Part shown: positions 25,749 to 34,946 of the stretch, in pieces
Layout of the letters: every line of letters starts with the position of its first letter
Position numbering within the stretch: the stretch's first letter is position 1
Translations under genes and position numbers: made by a program
Source: Pseudomonas orientalis
GTDB lineage: Bacteria; Pseudomonadota; Gammaproteobacteria; Pseudomonadales; Pseudomonadaceae
Assembly: GCF_022807995.1 (NCBI RefSeq)
Contig: NZ_CP094351.1
Coordinates: forward strand, 4,759,501-4,823,500
Length of the DNA stretch: 64,000 nt
Reading direction: 5' to 3'
The notes under the pieces: model-generated
What the model was told of the DNA's origin: nothing
The model's database searches: none
The model's input: the letters and a program-made list of their open reading frames with translations, nothing else

Positions 25749-25908
25749 TGCCGTAGAGCATGTGCGGGATGTTTTCTGAAAACGCTCGTCAGCTGTAGTC
25801 ATATCTTGCAGCATCGCGTTTATAGCGGACCCGCTTGTGCCGCTATTAAGGTAGGCCTTACTTCGCTCCGACAGGCGAAGCCACCCCTACTCATAGAAGG
25901 AAACATCC

Positions 25909-26115
25909 ATGGTCAGCGGAATGAATCACTCACTGGGCAGCCTTCAATACCCACCTGTGCAGCAAAATGATGCAGGACCCCAACGCACAAAGCGCAGCAC
26001 CGACACCACAGGCATGCAACGCAATGCCCTCGAGCCTGAAGGCATGACGGCCGATGACCGACGCAGAAACAAGGGCGGTGGCCTGGACAGCCTGGGTCGG
26101 GGCAACGCGCTTTAA
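25909..26115 (+). CDS. Small polar protein, unknown function
   Basis: A 68-residue, Gly/Asn/Arg-rich, predicted disordered protein (MVSGMNHSLGSLQYPPVQQ...MTADDRRRNKGGGLDSLGRGNAL) with a good AAGGA Shine-Dalgarno sequence. Stands alone between bphP and the phosphatase gene. Its short N-terminus is faintly like that of the small protein at 63268-63447, but the similarity is too weak to call. Confidence 0.5.
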   Translation: MVSGMNHSLGSLQYPPVQQNDAGPQRTKRSTDTTGMQRNALEPEGMTADDRRRNKGGGLDSLGRGNAL

Positions 26116-26225
26116 CCGGCGCGTACGAGGGTCGGTGTACGGCCCTTCGTACCCCTCAATAACAAAACCATGACATTCACTGGCTTAAACTCACCGGTTC
26201 AATCCAGCCTGGGACCACTGCCTGC

Positions 26226-28115
26226 ATGCCGCATTCCGACACACTGCCTGCCGTTCTGGCCGGCCCTCTGCTGCGACGCCTCGAAGCTCGGCGCCTGGTG
26301 TTGTGGCTGGTAGGAAGTCGAGCACTGGAACTGACGTTGAGGCTGCATCTGCCCGCGCAGACACTGGAGATCCCCCTTGACTGCAACGTCGTAGCCGTCG
26401 GGCGTCATGCATTTATTCACTTGATCGATGTGTCGCTGGACGAAGCGCTGCCCCTGGACGTGGCGATCAGCTATGACCTGGTTTTTGCCAATACCGGCAT
26501 CGCTGAGTGGGCACCGCATCTGTTGTACGCCGGTGCTCAATACCCCAGTTTCGTGCTGCATAGCCGTATCCATCAATTGGTGCACGGCTCATGCCGCAAA
26601 CCCCATCACAGTGCCGACGAAGGTTTACTGTGCGTCGACCGCCTGTTGGCCGACGCCCAAGCACCGGCCGAACGTCCGGCCTTACTGATGATGAGCGGCG
26701 ACCAGATTTACGCCGACGATGTCGCCGGGCCGATGCTGCGTGCGATTCATGGGCTGATTGCACGGCTGGGCCTGTTCGATGAATACCTCGAAGGCGCAGT
26801 GGTCGATGACAGCGCCAGCCTCTACCGGCATCCCGCCAGTTACTACCACCGTGCCGATTTGCTGCCGGCACTGGACAGCAACGAGACGTTGCGCGAACGC
26901 TTCTTTGGTGGCGTGAAAAAGCCGATTTTCACCAGCAGCACCGCCGATAATCATCTGGTGACCTTTGCCGAAGTCATTGCAATGTACCTGCTGGCGTGGT
27001 CGCCAACGCCCTGGGCGCTGGTCACGCTTCAAAGCCCGCCCTTGAGCCCGGAACGGCAGCAGCGTTACGCCAGCGAAGAACTCCGGGTCGAGGGATTCCG
27101 CGACGGCCTGCCGAGTGTCGCGCGAGTATTCGCCCACTTGTCGACCTTGATGATCTTTGACGACCATGACATCACCGACGACTGGAACCTCAGCGCCCAA
27201 TGGGAGGAAACCGCTTACGGCCACCCCTTCTCCAAACGCATCATCGGAAACGCCCTGCTGGCCTATCTGTTATGTCAGGGCTGGGGTAACCAGCCGGATG
27301 CGTTTGACGAACTGGTGAGCCGAACCCAAGCGCTGACCAGCCAGACCAAGGCCAACCATCTGGACGCAGCCGCGCAGGACGAACTACTCGAAGCGCTGCG
27401 TACATTCCAGCACTGGCATTACGTACTGCCGACCACCCCCGCGCTGGTGGTGCTCGATACCCGTACCCGGCGCTGGCGCAGCGAGTTCACCCTCAAGCAA
27501 CCCTCCGGCCTGCTGGATTGGGAAGCCTTGAGCGAACTGCAACAGGAACTGCTCGACCATCCATCGGCCATCATCGTCTCGCCCGCGCCAATCTTTGGCG
27601 TGAAGCTGATCGAGACCGTGCAGAAAGTGTTCAGTTGGTGCGGCCATCCCTTATTGGTGGATGCCGAAAACTGGATGGCCCATCGCGGCAGCGCCCAGGT
27701 GATTCTCAACATCTTCCGACACTCGCGCACACCGGGTAATTACGTGATTCTGTCGGGCGACGTGCATTATTCGTTCGTCTATGAAGTGCTGATTCGCCAC
27801 CGCAATGCCGGCCCCAGGATCTGGCAGATCACCAGCAGCGGCATCAAGAACGAGTTCCCACCACGGCTGCTGGAGTGGTTCGACCGTCTCAACCGCTGGC
27901 TCTACTCCCCACGCTCACCGCTCAACTGGTTTACCCGGCGCCGCACCATGCAGGTGGTGCCGCACATTCCGGAACATGCCGAGGCAGGGGAACGGTTATG
28001 GAATTCAGCCGGGATCGGTCAGGTATTTTTCAACGATCAGGGCCAACCTGAGGCAATTTATCAACACAATGCGGACGGCAAGCCTCGGACGAAAATGATT
28101 GCACCGCACCCTTGA
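26226..28115 (+). CDS. PhoD-like phosphatase family protein
   Basis: A 629-residue protein related to alkaline phosphatase D metallophosphatases. Motifs: MMSGDQIYADDV (metal-binding), MIFDDHDITDDWN and YVILSGDVHYSFVYEV, the three conserved metal-ligand blocks. No signal peptide or Tat motif is seen at the N-terminus, unlike secreted PhoD, so it may act inside the cell. Substrate unknown. No operon partner is evident. Confidence 0.85.
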   Translation: MPHSDTLPAVLAGPLLRRLEARRLVLWLVGSRALELTLRLHLPAQTLEIPLDCNVVAVGRHAFIHLIDVSLDEALPLDVAISYDLVFANTGIAEWAPHLLYAGAQYPSFVLHSRIHQLVHGSCRKPHHSADEGLLCVDRLLADAQAPAERPALLMMSGDQIYADDVAGPMLRAIHGLIARLGLFDEYLEGAVVDDSASLYRHPASYYHRADLLPALDSNETLRERFFGGVKKPIFTSSTADNHLVTFAEVIAMYLLAWSPTPWALVTLQSPPLSPERQQRYASEELRVEGFRDGLPSVARVFAHLSTLMIFDDHDITDDWNLSAQWEETAYGHPFSKRIIGNALLAYLLCQGWGNQPDAFDELVSRTQALTSQTKANHLDAAAQDELLEALRTFQHWHYVLPTTPALVVLDTRTRRWRSEFTLKQPSGLLDWEALSELQQELLDHPSAIIVSPAPIFGVKLIETVQKVFSWCGHPLLVDAENWMAHRGSAQVILNIFRHSRTPGNYVILSGDVHYSFVYEVLIRHRNAGPRIWQITSSGIKNEFPPRLLEWFDRLNRWLYSPRSPLNWFTRRRTMQVVPHIPEHAEAGERLWNSAGIGQVFFNDQGQPEAIYQHNADGKPRTKMIAPHP

Positions 28116-28214
28116 CCGCACATCTGACCTATTCAAAGCGCATGGGCCGCGTTATACAGTAGCGTCAGCCACGGAGTATCGGCGTCAACCACAGCTCACG
28201 CAGGAAGCGCGTCG

Positions 28215-29228
28215 ATGGACGATACAGCCGGTAACGAAGCACCGCGTAATGACTTTTCCGACCTCAGCACCGACCTGTTGCATGCCGTCATGGAGCTGGT
28301 CAGCGACGGGATATGGGACTGGAATGCCAATACCGGATTCGTCTACCGCAATCCCGGTTGGTACGAGATGCTGGGCTATCCGTGCCACGCCCTGGAAAAC
28401 AGCGTATTCACCTGGGAAAACCTGATCCATCCTGAGGATTACCCCCGCGTGATGGCCGACTTTGATGACTATATCTGCCAACGCGCCCCTCATTACCGAG
28501 CCGAATACCGCTGTCGAAAGCACGACGGCACCTACCTCTGGATCGAAGATCGTGGCTACATCATCGCGCGTAACCCCGACAATTCGGTCGCGCGCATGGT
28601 GGGCGTGCACCGCGATATCCATACGCGCAAATGCTCCCTGGAACGCCTGCGAAAGCGTAACCAGTCCCTCGAAGCCCTGGTGGTCGAGCGCACCCTTGAA
28701 CTGTCGCGCGTCAATCAGCAGTTGCAATTGCAATTGGACGAAAACCGCTCCCTGGCCGAACGGGACGCCCTGACCCGCATCGCCAACCGTTATCGCCTGG
28801 AAAAAGTACTGCTCGAACAGTGCGACCGCGCCGAACGCTTTCGCCTGCCACTGGCGCTGGTGGCCATGGATATTGACGACTTCAAGCCGATCAATGACCG
28901 ACATGGCCATGGCGTAGGCGATCAGACGCTGGTACGGGTCGTGGAAGGCCTGGAAGCTTGCGTACGTGCCGGTGACTTGCTGGCGCGCTGGGGCGGCGAT
29001 GAATTCATGCTGGTCTTGCCCAACAGTACGCTGCAGACAGCGAAGGAACTGGCCGAACGGGTGCGTCATAAAATCCAGGAAATGCCCGCCGTCGGTGACG
29101 CCAGGATAACCCTGAGCCTGGGTGTAGTGGAGCGCCGGCTGGGCGAGTCACCGGCCGCTCTGATGACACGTGCCGATCAGGCGCTGTATCGGTCCAAGGC
29201 GGCGGGTAAGAATGGCGTGTCGGAATAA
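28215..29228 (+). CDS. Diguanylate cyclase with PAS domain
   Basis: A 337-residue protein: PAS fold (~20-135; DGIWDWNANTGFVYRNPGWYEMLGY ... RCRKHDGTYLWIEDRGY), a coiled-coil linker (~140-175) and a GGDEF domain with the GGDEF signature at residues 260-264. An RAGD motif five residues before it is the inhibitory I-site, so the enzyme should be product-inhibited. It makes cyclic di-GMP from two GTP. Cytoplasmic; the signal sensed by the PAS domain is unknown. Confidence 0.95.
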   Translation: MDDTAGNEAPRNDFSDLSTDLLHAVMELVSDGIWDWNANTGFVYRNPGWYEMLGYPCHALENSVFTWENLIHPEDYPRVMADFDDYICQRAPHYRAEYRCRKHDGTYLWIEDRGYIIARNPDNSVARMVGVHRDIHTRKCSLERLRKRNQSLEALVVERTLELSRVNQQLQLQLDENRSLAERDALTRIANRYRLEKVLLEQCDRAERFRLPLALVAMDIDDFKPINDRHGHGVGDQTLVRVVEGLEACVRAGDLLARWGGDEFMLVLPNSTLQTAKELAERVRHKIQEMPAVGDARITLSLGVVERRLGESPAALMTRADQALYRSKAAGKNGVSE

Positions 29229-29348
29229 CTCGCCGGCAACCTGACCTGACCGGTTCACCTTCGCAGTTGCCTTGACCTGACTCCCCTGCCCCCTGAAAAT
29301 GCCCGACGCTTTTTGTCTCTCCCCGTTTACTGAAGTAGTGAAATTTCA

Positions 29349-30065
29349 ATGTCCGATTCCTACACCGCTGAATCCGCCGAAGCCTCCGTAACCGCCTTGC
29401 ACGCCAAAGCCGAGTACGAGAACGCCATCAATCTTTCACAGCATGTGCCAGCGGCCAAGATCATCAGCGAAATGGTGCTGGACGCGTTTCATACCTCCAA
29501 GGAAAGCGACCAGATCCGCGAGTTGCGCGTGGCTATCCGTCAGGCCCATGACGCCTTCGACGATGACAAGGCCTACGAGTTGATGGGCCGGCTCAAACAA
29601 TTGAAAGACGCCGAAGCCGCCGATAACGCTGCCCTGGAAGACCTGAGCAGCAAGTTCTCCATCAGTCGTATCCTGTCCAGTTTCAAGGACGATCCCGAGT
29701 TTCAGGAGCTGGTCTACGGCTTGGCCCTCAAAGTGCTGAACCAGTCGCACCAGGCCATCAGCAACCCAAGCGCAGGCAAGGGCAAGGCCGCGCGCGCCAA
29801 GAAAGAAGCCGAGGTGTTTGTGATCAGCAAGGAGGGCGCCAGCGTCACCCTGCCACTGCGTACGCCGCGCTCCAGACTCAATGTCGACCGTGAAGCGTTC
29901 GAATTCCTGGGGTTCAACTTTGTCGGTGAGGGCGATGAAGCCGAGCCGGAGGTGGAAAGCTTTGTGGATAACGCCGGCACTGAACAGCCGCTGAGCCGCA
30001 AGAGCGTGATAGCTGCACTGCAACAGCAGACGGCCTTTGACGGCTACAGCATCGCCCAGCAGTAA
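29349..30065 (+). CDS. Conserved-looking protein of unknown function
   Basis: A 238-residue soluble protein. Residues 1-110 are strongly helical and charged (ELRVAIRQAHDAFDDDKAYELMGRLKQLKDAEAADNAALEDL), and a linker rich in Lys/Ala (GKGKAARAKKEAE) precedes a small C-terminal domain (VFVISKEGASVTLPLRTPRSRLNVDREAFEFLGF). No family recognised. The gene is preceded by 120 bases and followed by a REPIN. Confidence 0.65.
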   Translation: MSDSYTAESAEASVTALHAKAEYENAINLSQHVPAAKIISEMVLDAFHTSKESDQIRELRVAIRQAHDAFDDDKAYELMGRLKQLKDAEAADNAALEDLSSKFSISRILSSFKDDPEFQELVYGLALKVLNQSHQAISNPSAGKGKAARAKKEAEVFVISKEGASVTLPLRTPRSRLNVDREAFEFLGFNFVGEGDEAEPEVESFVDNAGTEQPLSRKSVIAALQQQTAFDGYSIAQQ

Positions 30066-30142
30066 CGCATTGCCGGTCACACGGCAGGACTTAAGTTGGG
30101 GACGGGGCAAGTCCTGATGCAGGTCAGTTAGCGCAGATCCCC

Positions 30143-30232
30143 TGTGGGAGGGGGCTTGCCCCCGATAGCGGTGGGTCAACCAACATCAGTGTTTGCTGGG
30201 CCAACGTCTTCGGGGGCAAGCCCCCTCCCACA
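30143..30232. repeat. REPIN (spacer type B)
   Basis: Two inverted REP sequences (TGTGGGAGGGGGCTTGCCCC and its complement) flank a spacer containing GGGTCAACCAACATCAGTG. The same spacer, inverted, occurs in the element at 47847-47966. Lies between convergent genes. Confidence 0.9.
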
Positions 30233-30315
30233 TTTGATCTTCGCTGACTTGAGCATTTCGTTCGCTTATCTGACTGGCATTAAGGCTTGCCCCGTTCCCA
30301 CCTTTTGTATGCGGT

Positions 30316-31410
30316 TCAGCTGACACGCACGATCTGCGTGGCGAACACCTGGCGAAACCGCTCCATCTCCTGGCGGTTACCCACCGTCACCCGCACCCAC
30401 TGCGGCCAGTTGCTCCATACGCGCCCCACCAGCACATTCTGTGCAGCCAGCCGTTCGATCAGCGGCTGCGCAGGCTGCTTGACGTCGATCATGAAGCAGT
30501 TGCTCTGCGACGCCGTGCATCTGAACCCTCGCTCGTTCAACCAAGCGATAGTCTCGTCACGCAAGCCGGCATTGAGGGCCTTGCGCTGACCCAGCAGCTT
30601 GACGTCTTCCAGGCTGGCATGGGCACCCAGCAGGCTGGCACCGGCCGGCACATTGTCGCCGCCGAACACCGCCAGTTGCTCCAGCAATGCCGGGTGGCCG
30701 ATTGCCAGGCCCAGGCGCGCACCGGCCATGCCGTAGATTTTCGAGAAGGTGCGCAGCACCAGCAGGTCATCGTGGTCCCTGGTCCAACTCACGCAACTGG
30801 GGGCATCGCAGAAGTCGATATAGGCTTCGTCCACCACCAGCACGCTGCCTTTGGGTTTGTTCGCCAGCGCCTGACGGATGGCCTCGGTGGGCGTCAGGGT
30901 GCCGGTCGGGTTGTTGGGGTTGCACAGGTACAGCATGCCTGCCTGGGGATCAGCCGCGAGCATGGCCGGTACATCATGGGCATGCCCGGCATCGAGGTTC
31001 ACTTCGCGCACCGGCGCCTTGTTCGACGCGGCCGCCTGGCGCGGCACTTCGTAGGACGGCGTGGCCATCACCAGGCCACGGGTTGGGCGGGTGAACGCCA
31101 ACACGGCATAGCGCAGCGCGGCCATGGAGCCGGCAAACACTGCCACGCTCTCTTCGGTAATACCTTGCTGCTGGGCAAACAGCGCAGCCAGCGCGTACAT
31201 ATGCCGATAGGGATACCGCCCCGATTGCGCGCTGCCCCGCTGCATCGCCTCAAGCGCCGCCGTCGACGGCCCGTAGGGGCTTTCGTTGTAGTTGAGCAAT
31301 ACCTTGTCAGAGGTCGCCGGCGCGGGGCTTGCAACGGCCCAATCCAGGTGCCCCAGCACCGGCAAGGCCGCGCCCAGGGCGAGAAGAGATCGACGACTGA
31401 CGCTGACCAT
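30316..31410 (-). CDS. Tat-exported class I/II aminotransferase, PtaA candidate
   Basis: A 364-residue PLP enzyme of the histidinol-phosphate aminotransferase-like group. The N-terminus carries a twin-arginine signal (SRRSLLALGAALPVLG, ending near AVASPAPA), so it is predicted periplasmic, unlike HisC. PLP motifs: NPNNPTGTL, VVDEAYIDF, and the Schiff-base Lys in TFSKIYGMAGARLGLAIG. Fluorescent pseudomonads have a periplasmic transaminase, PtaA, that converts the glutamate side chain of pyoverdine to ketoglutarate; export signal and fold fit, but no pyoverdine gene lies nearby and the assignment is inference. Confidence 0.75.
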   Translation of the reverse strand: MVSVSRRSLLALGAALPVLGHLDWAVASPAPATSDKVLLNYNESPYGPSTAALEAMQRGSAQSGRYPYRHMYALAALFAQQQGITEESVAVFAGSMAALRYAVLAFTRPTRGLVMATPSYEVPRQAAASNKAPVREVNLDAGHAHDVPAMLAADPQAGMLYLCNPNNPTGTLTPTEAIRQALANKPKGSVLVVDEAYIDFCDAPSCVSWTRDHDDLLVLRTFSKIYGMAGARLGLAIGHPALLEQLAVFGGDNVPAGASLLGAHASLEDVKLLGQRKALNAGLRDETIAWLNERGFRCTASQSNCFMIDVKQPAQPLIERLAAQNVLVGRVWSNWPQWVRVTVGNRQEMERFRQVFATQIVRVS

Positions 31411-31622
31411 GGCAACTACTCCTTGTAGACGAACGTGGGATTCGTACGGGTCGTACAGAGAAGTATGACGAGGAAAATGCCGCCTGATTTAGCGCTTTAT
31501 TGTTGAGCAACACGCATGTAACACTCCCGACCACGAAGCTGAAGAGCCCCCTGGCAGGCTCTAAATCGGCGGTTTCGCAAAGGAAAAATGGACGATCATG
31601 ACTAAAAGGAGCGGGTGAGCAC

Positions 31623-32228
31623 GTGATGCACAGACGGGAAAAAACCGAGCACCTGAAAAGCAACATCAGGTACTTGATCAAAAGTCGCGGCGAAACCCAG
31701 CTTTCTTTAAGCAACGCCGCCGGCCTGACCAGGACCACGATCTACAACATTCTGGAAGGCAAGGTCGCCAACGTACAGCAGTCGACCATCCGCAAAATTT
31801 CCGACTTCTTCGGCGTCTCTTACGAAGAAATCGAAACCATCAATTTCGAAGCCAAGGAAATCATCGAGAGCAACGTTTCCCCGCTGGGCAATATGAACCC
31901 GGCGGCGGTGCCTGTGCTCAAGGAAAGCCTGGTCATGCAGCACCTGGGCAAGCGTATCGGTGAGCTGTCCACGCTTTTCCCACTGACGTATTACTTCGGC
32001 TTGTCGTGCAATTTGATCGGCGTACTGCTGGAGAACGCCATTCCCGGACTCAACGAGCCTGGGGACCTGCTGATCGTGCAAAAAGGCGCGTGCAGCGACG
32101 ACAAGGAAAAGCTGGTGTACGACCGCGCCACCCAAAAACTGTTCATTACCCTCGAGCCCTGTGCGAACTCGGATCGCCTGTGTGTCATCGGCGATATCTT
32201 TGAGGAGCGCTTCAATGACCTCGCTTGA
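31623..32228 (+). CDS. XRE family regulator paired with VUT transporter
   Basis: A 201-residue protein. Residues ~10-75 are an XRE helix-turn-helix (IRYLIKSRGETQLSLSNAAGLTRTTIYNILEGKVANVQQSTIRKISDFFGV). The C-terminal half (~95-200; LFPLTYYFGLSCNLIGVLLENAIPGLNEPGDLLIV...SDRLCVIGDIFEERF) resembles the beta-rich sensor domain of S24/LexA-type repressors but no Ser-Lys protease dyad is evident. It overlaps the transporter gene start by 14 bases, so both are coexpressed. Confidence 0.8.
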   Translation: MMHRREKTEHLKSNIRYLIKSRGETQLSLSNAAGLTRTTIYNILEGKVANVQQSTIRKISDFFGVSYEEIETINFEAKEIIESNVSPLGNMNPAAVPVLKESLVMQHLGKRIGELSTLFPLTYYFGLSCNLIGVLLENAIPGLNEPGDLLIVQKGACSDDKEKLVYDRATQKLFITLEPCANSDRLCVIGDIFEERFNDLA

Positions 32229-33087
32229 CGCTGCAGTTGAAAACAGCAAATACAAGCTGCTGGGCTTCGAAAATGACAAGCGCCTGGCGGTGGTCATGGT
32301 GATCGCCACCGGCAAGGTCATCAAGATCAAGCTCAGCGAAGTGCTCAACAGCGAAATGATGGACAACTTCAACAGGATGGAAATCAGGAACCTCTACAGG
32401 AAGTTCTATTCACAAGGCGGTGCGCTCACGGCCTACGACATGAACGACCGCAATGAAAACTCGTGGATGATCTACATCATCCTGAATTTGCTGCTGTTCA
32501 CGTTTTATATCTTCACCAGTATCGCCGCGACCAAACCGATCTATCTGGAATCGATGGGCATCATCGTGACGCCGGGCACGTTCCTGTATCCCCTGACCTT
32601 TCTGATCGTGGACTTGCTGAACGAAAACTTCGGGCTGCGCCTGGCGCGCCGGGCGATTCTGTTCGCGTTTGCCAGTAACGCGATGATCATCATGCTGCTC
32701 TACGGCTCGACCTTTCTGCCCGGGCTGCCGGGCTGGAAACTGGATGGGCCGTACACCGACGTGATCCTGCAAGTCTCGTCGGTGCTGATCGCCTCGTCGG
32801 TGTCGTTCCTGGTGTCGGAGAACATCAACTCTTATCTGCTGTGCAAAATCAAAGAGCTGACCAACTCCAGGTACCTGTACCTGCGGATTTTCCTCAGTAC
32901 GTTCTTTGCGGTCATTATCGACAGCGTCCTGTTCTGCTTTATCGCCTTCTATGGCGTGATGCAGACCAGCGATATCCTGAGCATGATCTATGTGCAGATC
33001 GCGATCAAAGTCGGCTTTGCGTTTTTCAATATCCTGCCGGCCTATGGGGCGCGGTCGTTGTTCAAGCGCTATCTGACCAGTGCATGA
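32215..33087 (+). CDS. VUT family (YhhQ-like) transporter, queuosine-precursor type
   Basis: A 290-residue protein from ATG 32215, preceded by GAGGAG. Residues 1-75 are a soluble extension not found in plain YhhQ; then about six membrane helices with the VUT pattern (IAATKPIYLESMGIIVTPGTFLYPLTFLIVDLLNENFG; SFLVSENINSYLL). E. coli YhhQ imports the queuosine precursors preQ0/preQ1. queC lies next door, convergent, supporting a role in deazaguanine supply; direct evidence is lacking. Confidence 0.8.
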   Translation: MTSLDAAVENSKYKLLGFENDKRLAVVMVIATGKVIKIKLSEVLNSEMMDNFNRMEIRNLYRKFYSQGGALTAYDMNDRNENSWMIYIILNLLLFTFYIFTSIAATKPIYLESMGIIVTPGTFLYPLTFLIVDLLNENFGLRLARRAILFAFASNAMIIMLLYGSTFLPGLPGWKLDGPYTDVILQVSSVLIASSVSFLVSENINSYLLCKIKELTNSRYLYLRIFLSTFFAVIIDSVLFCFIAFYGVMQTSDILSMIYVQIAIKVGFAFFNILPAYGARSLFKRYLTSA

Positions 33088-33109
33088 AACTCACGGTCAC
33101 CGCTATCCC

Positions 33110-33199
33110 TGTGGGAGGGGGCTTGCCCCCGATGAGGCCGTGTCAGTCAGTGCATTTTTAACTGACACACCGCCATCGGGGGCAAGCCCCCTCCCACAT
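33110..33199. repeat. REPIN (spacer type A)
   Basis: Inverted REP pair with a spacer carrying ACTGACACAC, between the convergent VUT transporter and queC. The spacer motif is shared with 43225-43313 and 59780-59870. Confidence 0.9.
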
Positions 33200-33226
33200 T
33201 TTGACCTCACTTGGCTCTTGATCGAG

Positions 33227-33925
33227 TTACGTCAGCTGCAACTTGTGCTTGAGGCTGTGCATGACATCCGCTTTATTCTGCAGGTACTCATTCAAGCCCC
33301 GGGCGCGCAGGTTGCACGCATCGCAGTTGCCGCAACCGGTGCCAATGACGCCGTTGTAGCAGGTCAGCGTCTGCTCGCGCACCAGCTCAAGCTGCCCGTG
33401 GTAATCGGCCAGGGCCCAGGTCTCAGCCTTGTTCAGCCACATCAGTGGGGTATCGAGGCGCACGTCGTATTCCATGCCAAGCTTCAGGGCCTGGTTCAGC
33501 GCCTTGACGAACTCGTCGCGGCAATCCGGGTAACCCGAGAAATCGGTTTCGCACACACCGGTGATCACGCTCTCGGCCTTGACTTGATAGGCGTAGATCG
33601 CGGCCAGGGTCAGGAACAGGATGTTACGCCCCGGCACGAAGGTGCTCGGCAAGCTTTCCCCTGAGCTGTTCACCGTGGGCACGGGGATGTTGTCACGGGT
33701 AAGGCTGCTGATCGCCAGCTCATTGAGCAGGGACACATCCATCACCTTGTGCACGGTGGCGCCCAACTGCTTGGCCAACGTGCGGGCCACTTCGATCTCC
33801 GCCACATGGCGCTGGCCATAATCGAAGGTGATGCAGTGCACTTCGTCATACTGCTTCAATGCCTGGATCAGGCAGGTGGTCGAGTCCTGCCCGCCACTGA
33901 AGACCATAACGGCTTTTTTACTCAT
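33227..33925 (-). CDS. queC: 7-cyano-7-deazaguanine synthase
   Basis: A 232-residue cytoplasmic enzyme converting 7-carboxy-7-deazaguanine to preQ0 with ammonia and ATP, in the queuosine tRNA-modification pathway. PP-loop FSGGQDSTT at the N-terminus and the zinc-binding cluster CYNGVIGTGCGNCDAC near the C-terminus are both present. Length is normal. queE is not in the window. Confidence 0.95.
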   Translation of the reverse strand: MSKKAVMVFSGGQDSTTCLIQALKQYDEVHCITFDYGQRHVAEIEVARTLAKQLGATVHKVMDVSLLNELAISSLTRDNIPVPTVNSSGESLPSTFVPGRNILFLTLAAIYAYQVKAESVITGVCETDFSGYPDCRDEFVKALNQALKLGMEYDVRLDTPLMWLNKAETWALADYHGQLELVREQTLTCYNGVIGTGCGNCDACNLRARGLNEYLQNKADVMHSLKHKLQLT

Positions 33926-33955
33926 TGCTTTGCTTCCTGCATTCGAAGAATTTGG

Positions 33956-33980
33956 GTATAGGAGCGAGCTTGCTCGCGAT
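33956..33980. repeat. Short REP palindrome
   Basis: GGAGCGAGCTTGCTCGCG is a short palindromic REP, of a class different from the REPIN ends, located between the queC start and the cyoE terminator. Confidence 0.6.
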
Positions 33981-33995
33981 CATAAAGGGCATACC

Positions 33996-34030
33996 ATAAA
34001 AAACCCCGCGCTTCTTGCGAAGGCGGGGCC
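33996..34030 (-). terminator. Rho-independent terminator of the cyo operon
   Basis: On the minus strand, GCCCCGCC and GGCGGGG-like arms (CCCCGC 34004-34009 / GCGGGG 34023-34028 on the plus strand) form a hairpin followed by TTTTTT at 33998-34003, just after cyoE. Confidence 0.85.
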
Positions 34031-34047
34031 TTTACTGCTCAGAACAC

Positions 34048-34935
34048 TCAGTGTGCGTAAGTCAGCAACAGCTCTTTCGGTACCTGGAAATCCAGGGACA
34101 TCATCACGCTGAGCGCGGTGATGGTGAAGATCGAGAACACGAACAGCTTGCGCGCCCAGACGGTGTCATCCACCGCCTTGTAGCCGGTCCAGGCCATGTA
34201 CAACCAGTACATGCCCATGGCCGCGGCGACGGCGAGGTAGCTCATGCCGGCATAGCCACTGAAGGTCAACATCAAGGTCGCCACAAGGAAGGCCAGGATG
34301 TAGAGCAGGATATGTTTCTTGGCCACCTGGATGCCACGCTTGACCGGCAGAACCGGAATCGACGCAGCCAGGTAGTCATTGAAGCGGAAAATCGCGATGG
34401 CGTAGGAATGCGGCATCTGCCACAGGCTGAACATCACCAGCAGCACCAGCGCGGCCATGTCGAAGCTATTGGTCACGGCCACATAACCAATCACCGGCGG
34501 CATCGCCCCCGACAGACTCCCCACCAGCGTGCCGTGTACCGACTTGCGCTTGAGGTAGAGGCTGTAGAGGCCGACGTAGATGACAAAGCCGATCACGGCA
34601 AACAGCGCCGCCAGCGGGTTGGCCACCTTGTACAGCAACACCACGCCCGCAACACCCAGGACGGTCGCGAAGATCAGTGCCAGTTTCAGGGAGATAAGCC
34701 CCTGGACCAACACGCGATTCTTGGTGCGCTCCATCTTGATGTCGATGTCACGGTCGATGCAGTTGTTGAACACGCATCCGGAAGCTACCACCAGGGATGT
34801 GCCGATCATCGCCGCCAGGAAGATGGCCAGATCGACATGTCCCTTGGAGGCCAGGAAGAAACCGCCCGCCACAGAAAGCACGTTACCGAAAATGATCCCC
34901 GGTTTGGTGATTTGGATAAAGTGCTTAAGCGACAT
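34048..34935 (-). CDS. cyoE: Protoheme IX farnesyltransferase
   Basis: A 295-residue inner-membrane prenyltransferase that makes heme O for cytochrome bo3 oxidase. The Asp-rich motif NNCIDRDIDIKMERTKNR, the first prenyl-diphosphate-binding motif, is intact, as is the second region YTDYLKRKS-like (LYSLYLKRKS). About nine helices. Last gene of cyoABCDE, 11 bases after cyoD. Confidence 0.95.
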   Translation of the reverse strand: MSLKHFIQITKPGIIFGNVLSVAGGFFLASKGHVDLAIFLAAMIGTSLVVASGCVFNNCIDRDIDIKMERTKNRVLVQGLISLKLALIFATVLGVAGVVLLYKVANPLAALFAVIGFVIYVGLYSLYLKRKSVHGTLVGSLSGAMPPVIGYVAVTNSFDMAALVLLVMFSLWQMPHSYAIAIFRFNDYLAASIPVLPVKRGIQVAKKHILLYILAFLVATLMLTFSGYAGMSYLAVAAAMGMYWLYMAWTGYKAVDDTVWARKLFVFSIFTITALSVMMSLDFQVPKELLLTYAH

Positions 34936-34946
34936 CGGGTCTTACC

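Noticed and set aside
23394..25814. Long minus-strand frames (339 and 365 codons) across bphP
   Set aside because: Low-complexity translations antisense to an unmistakable bacteriophytochrome.
30143..30232. CRISPR-like repeat at this and other 'gtgggagggggcttgccccc' sites
   Set aside because: Each is an isolated inverted pair with a conserved, not variable, spacer and no cas genes: REPINs, not CRISPR.
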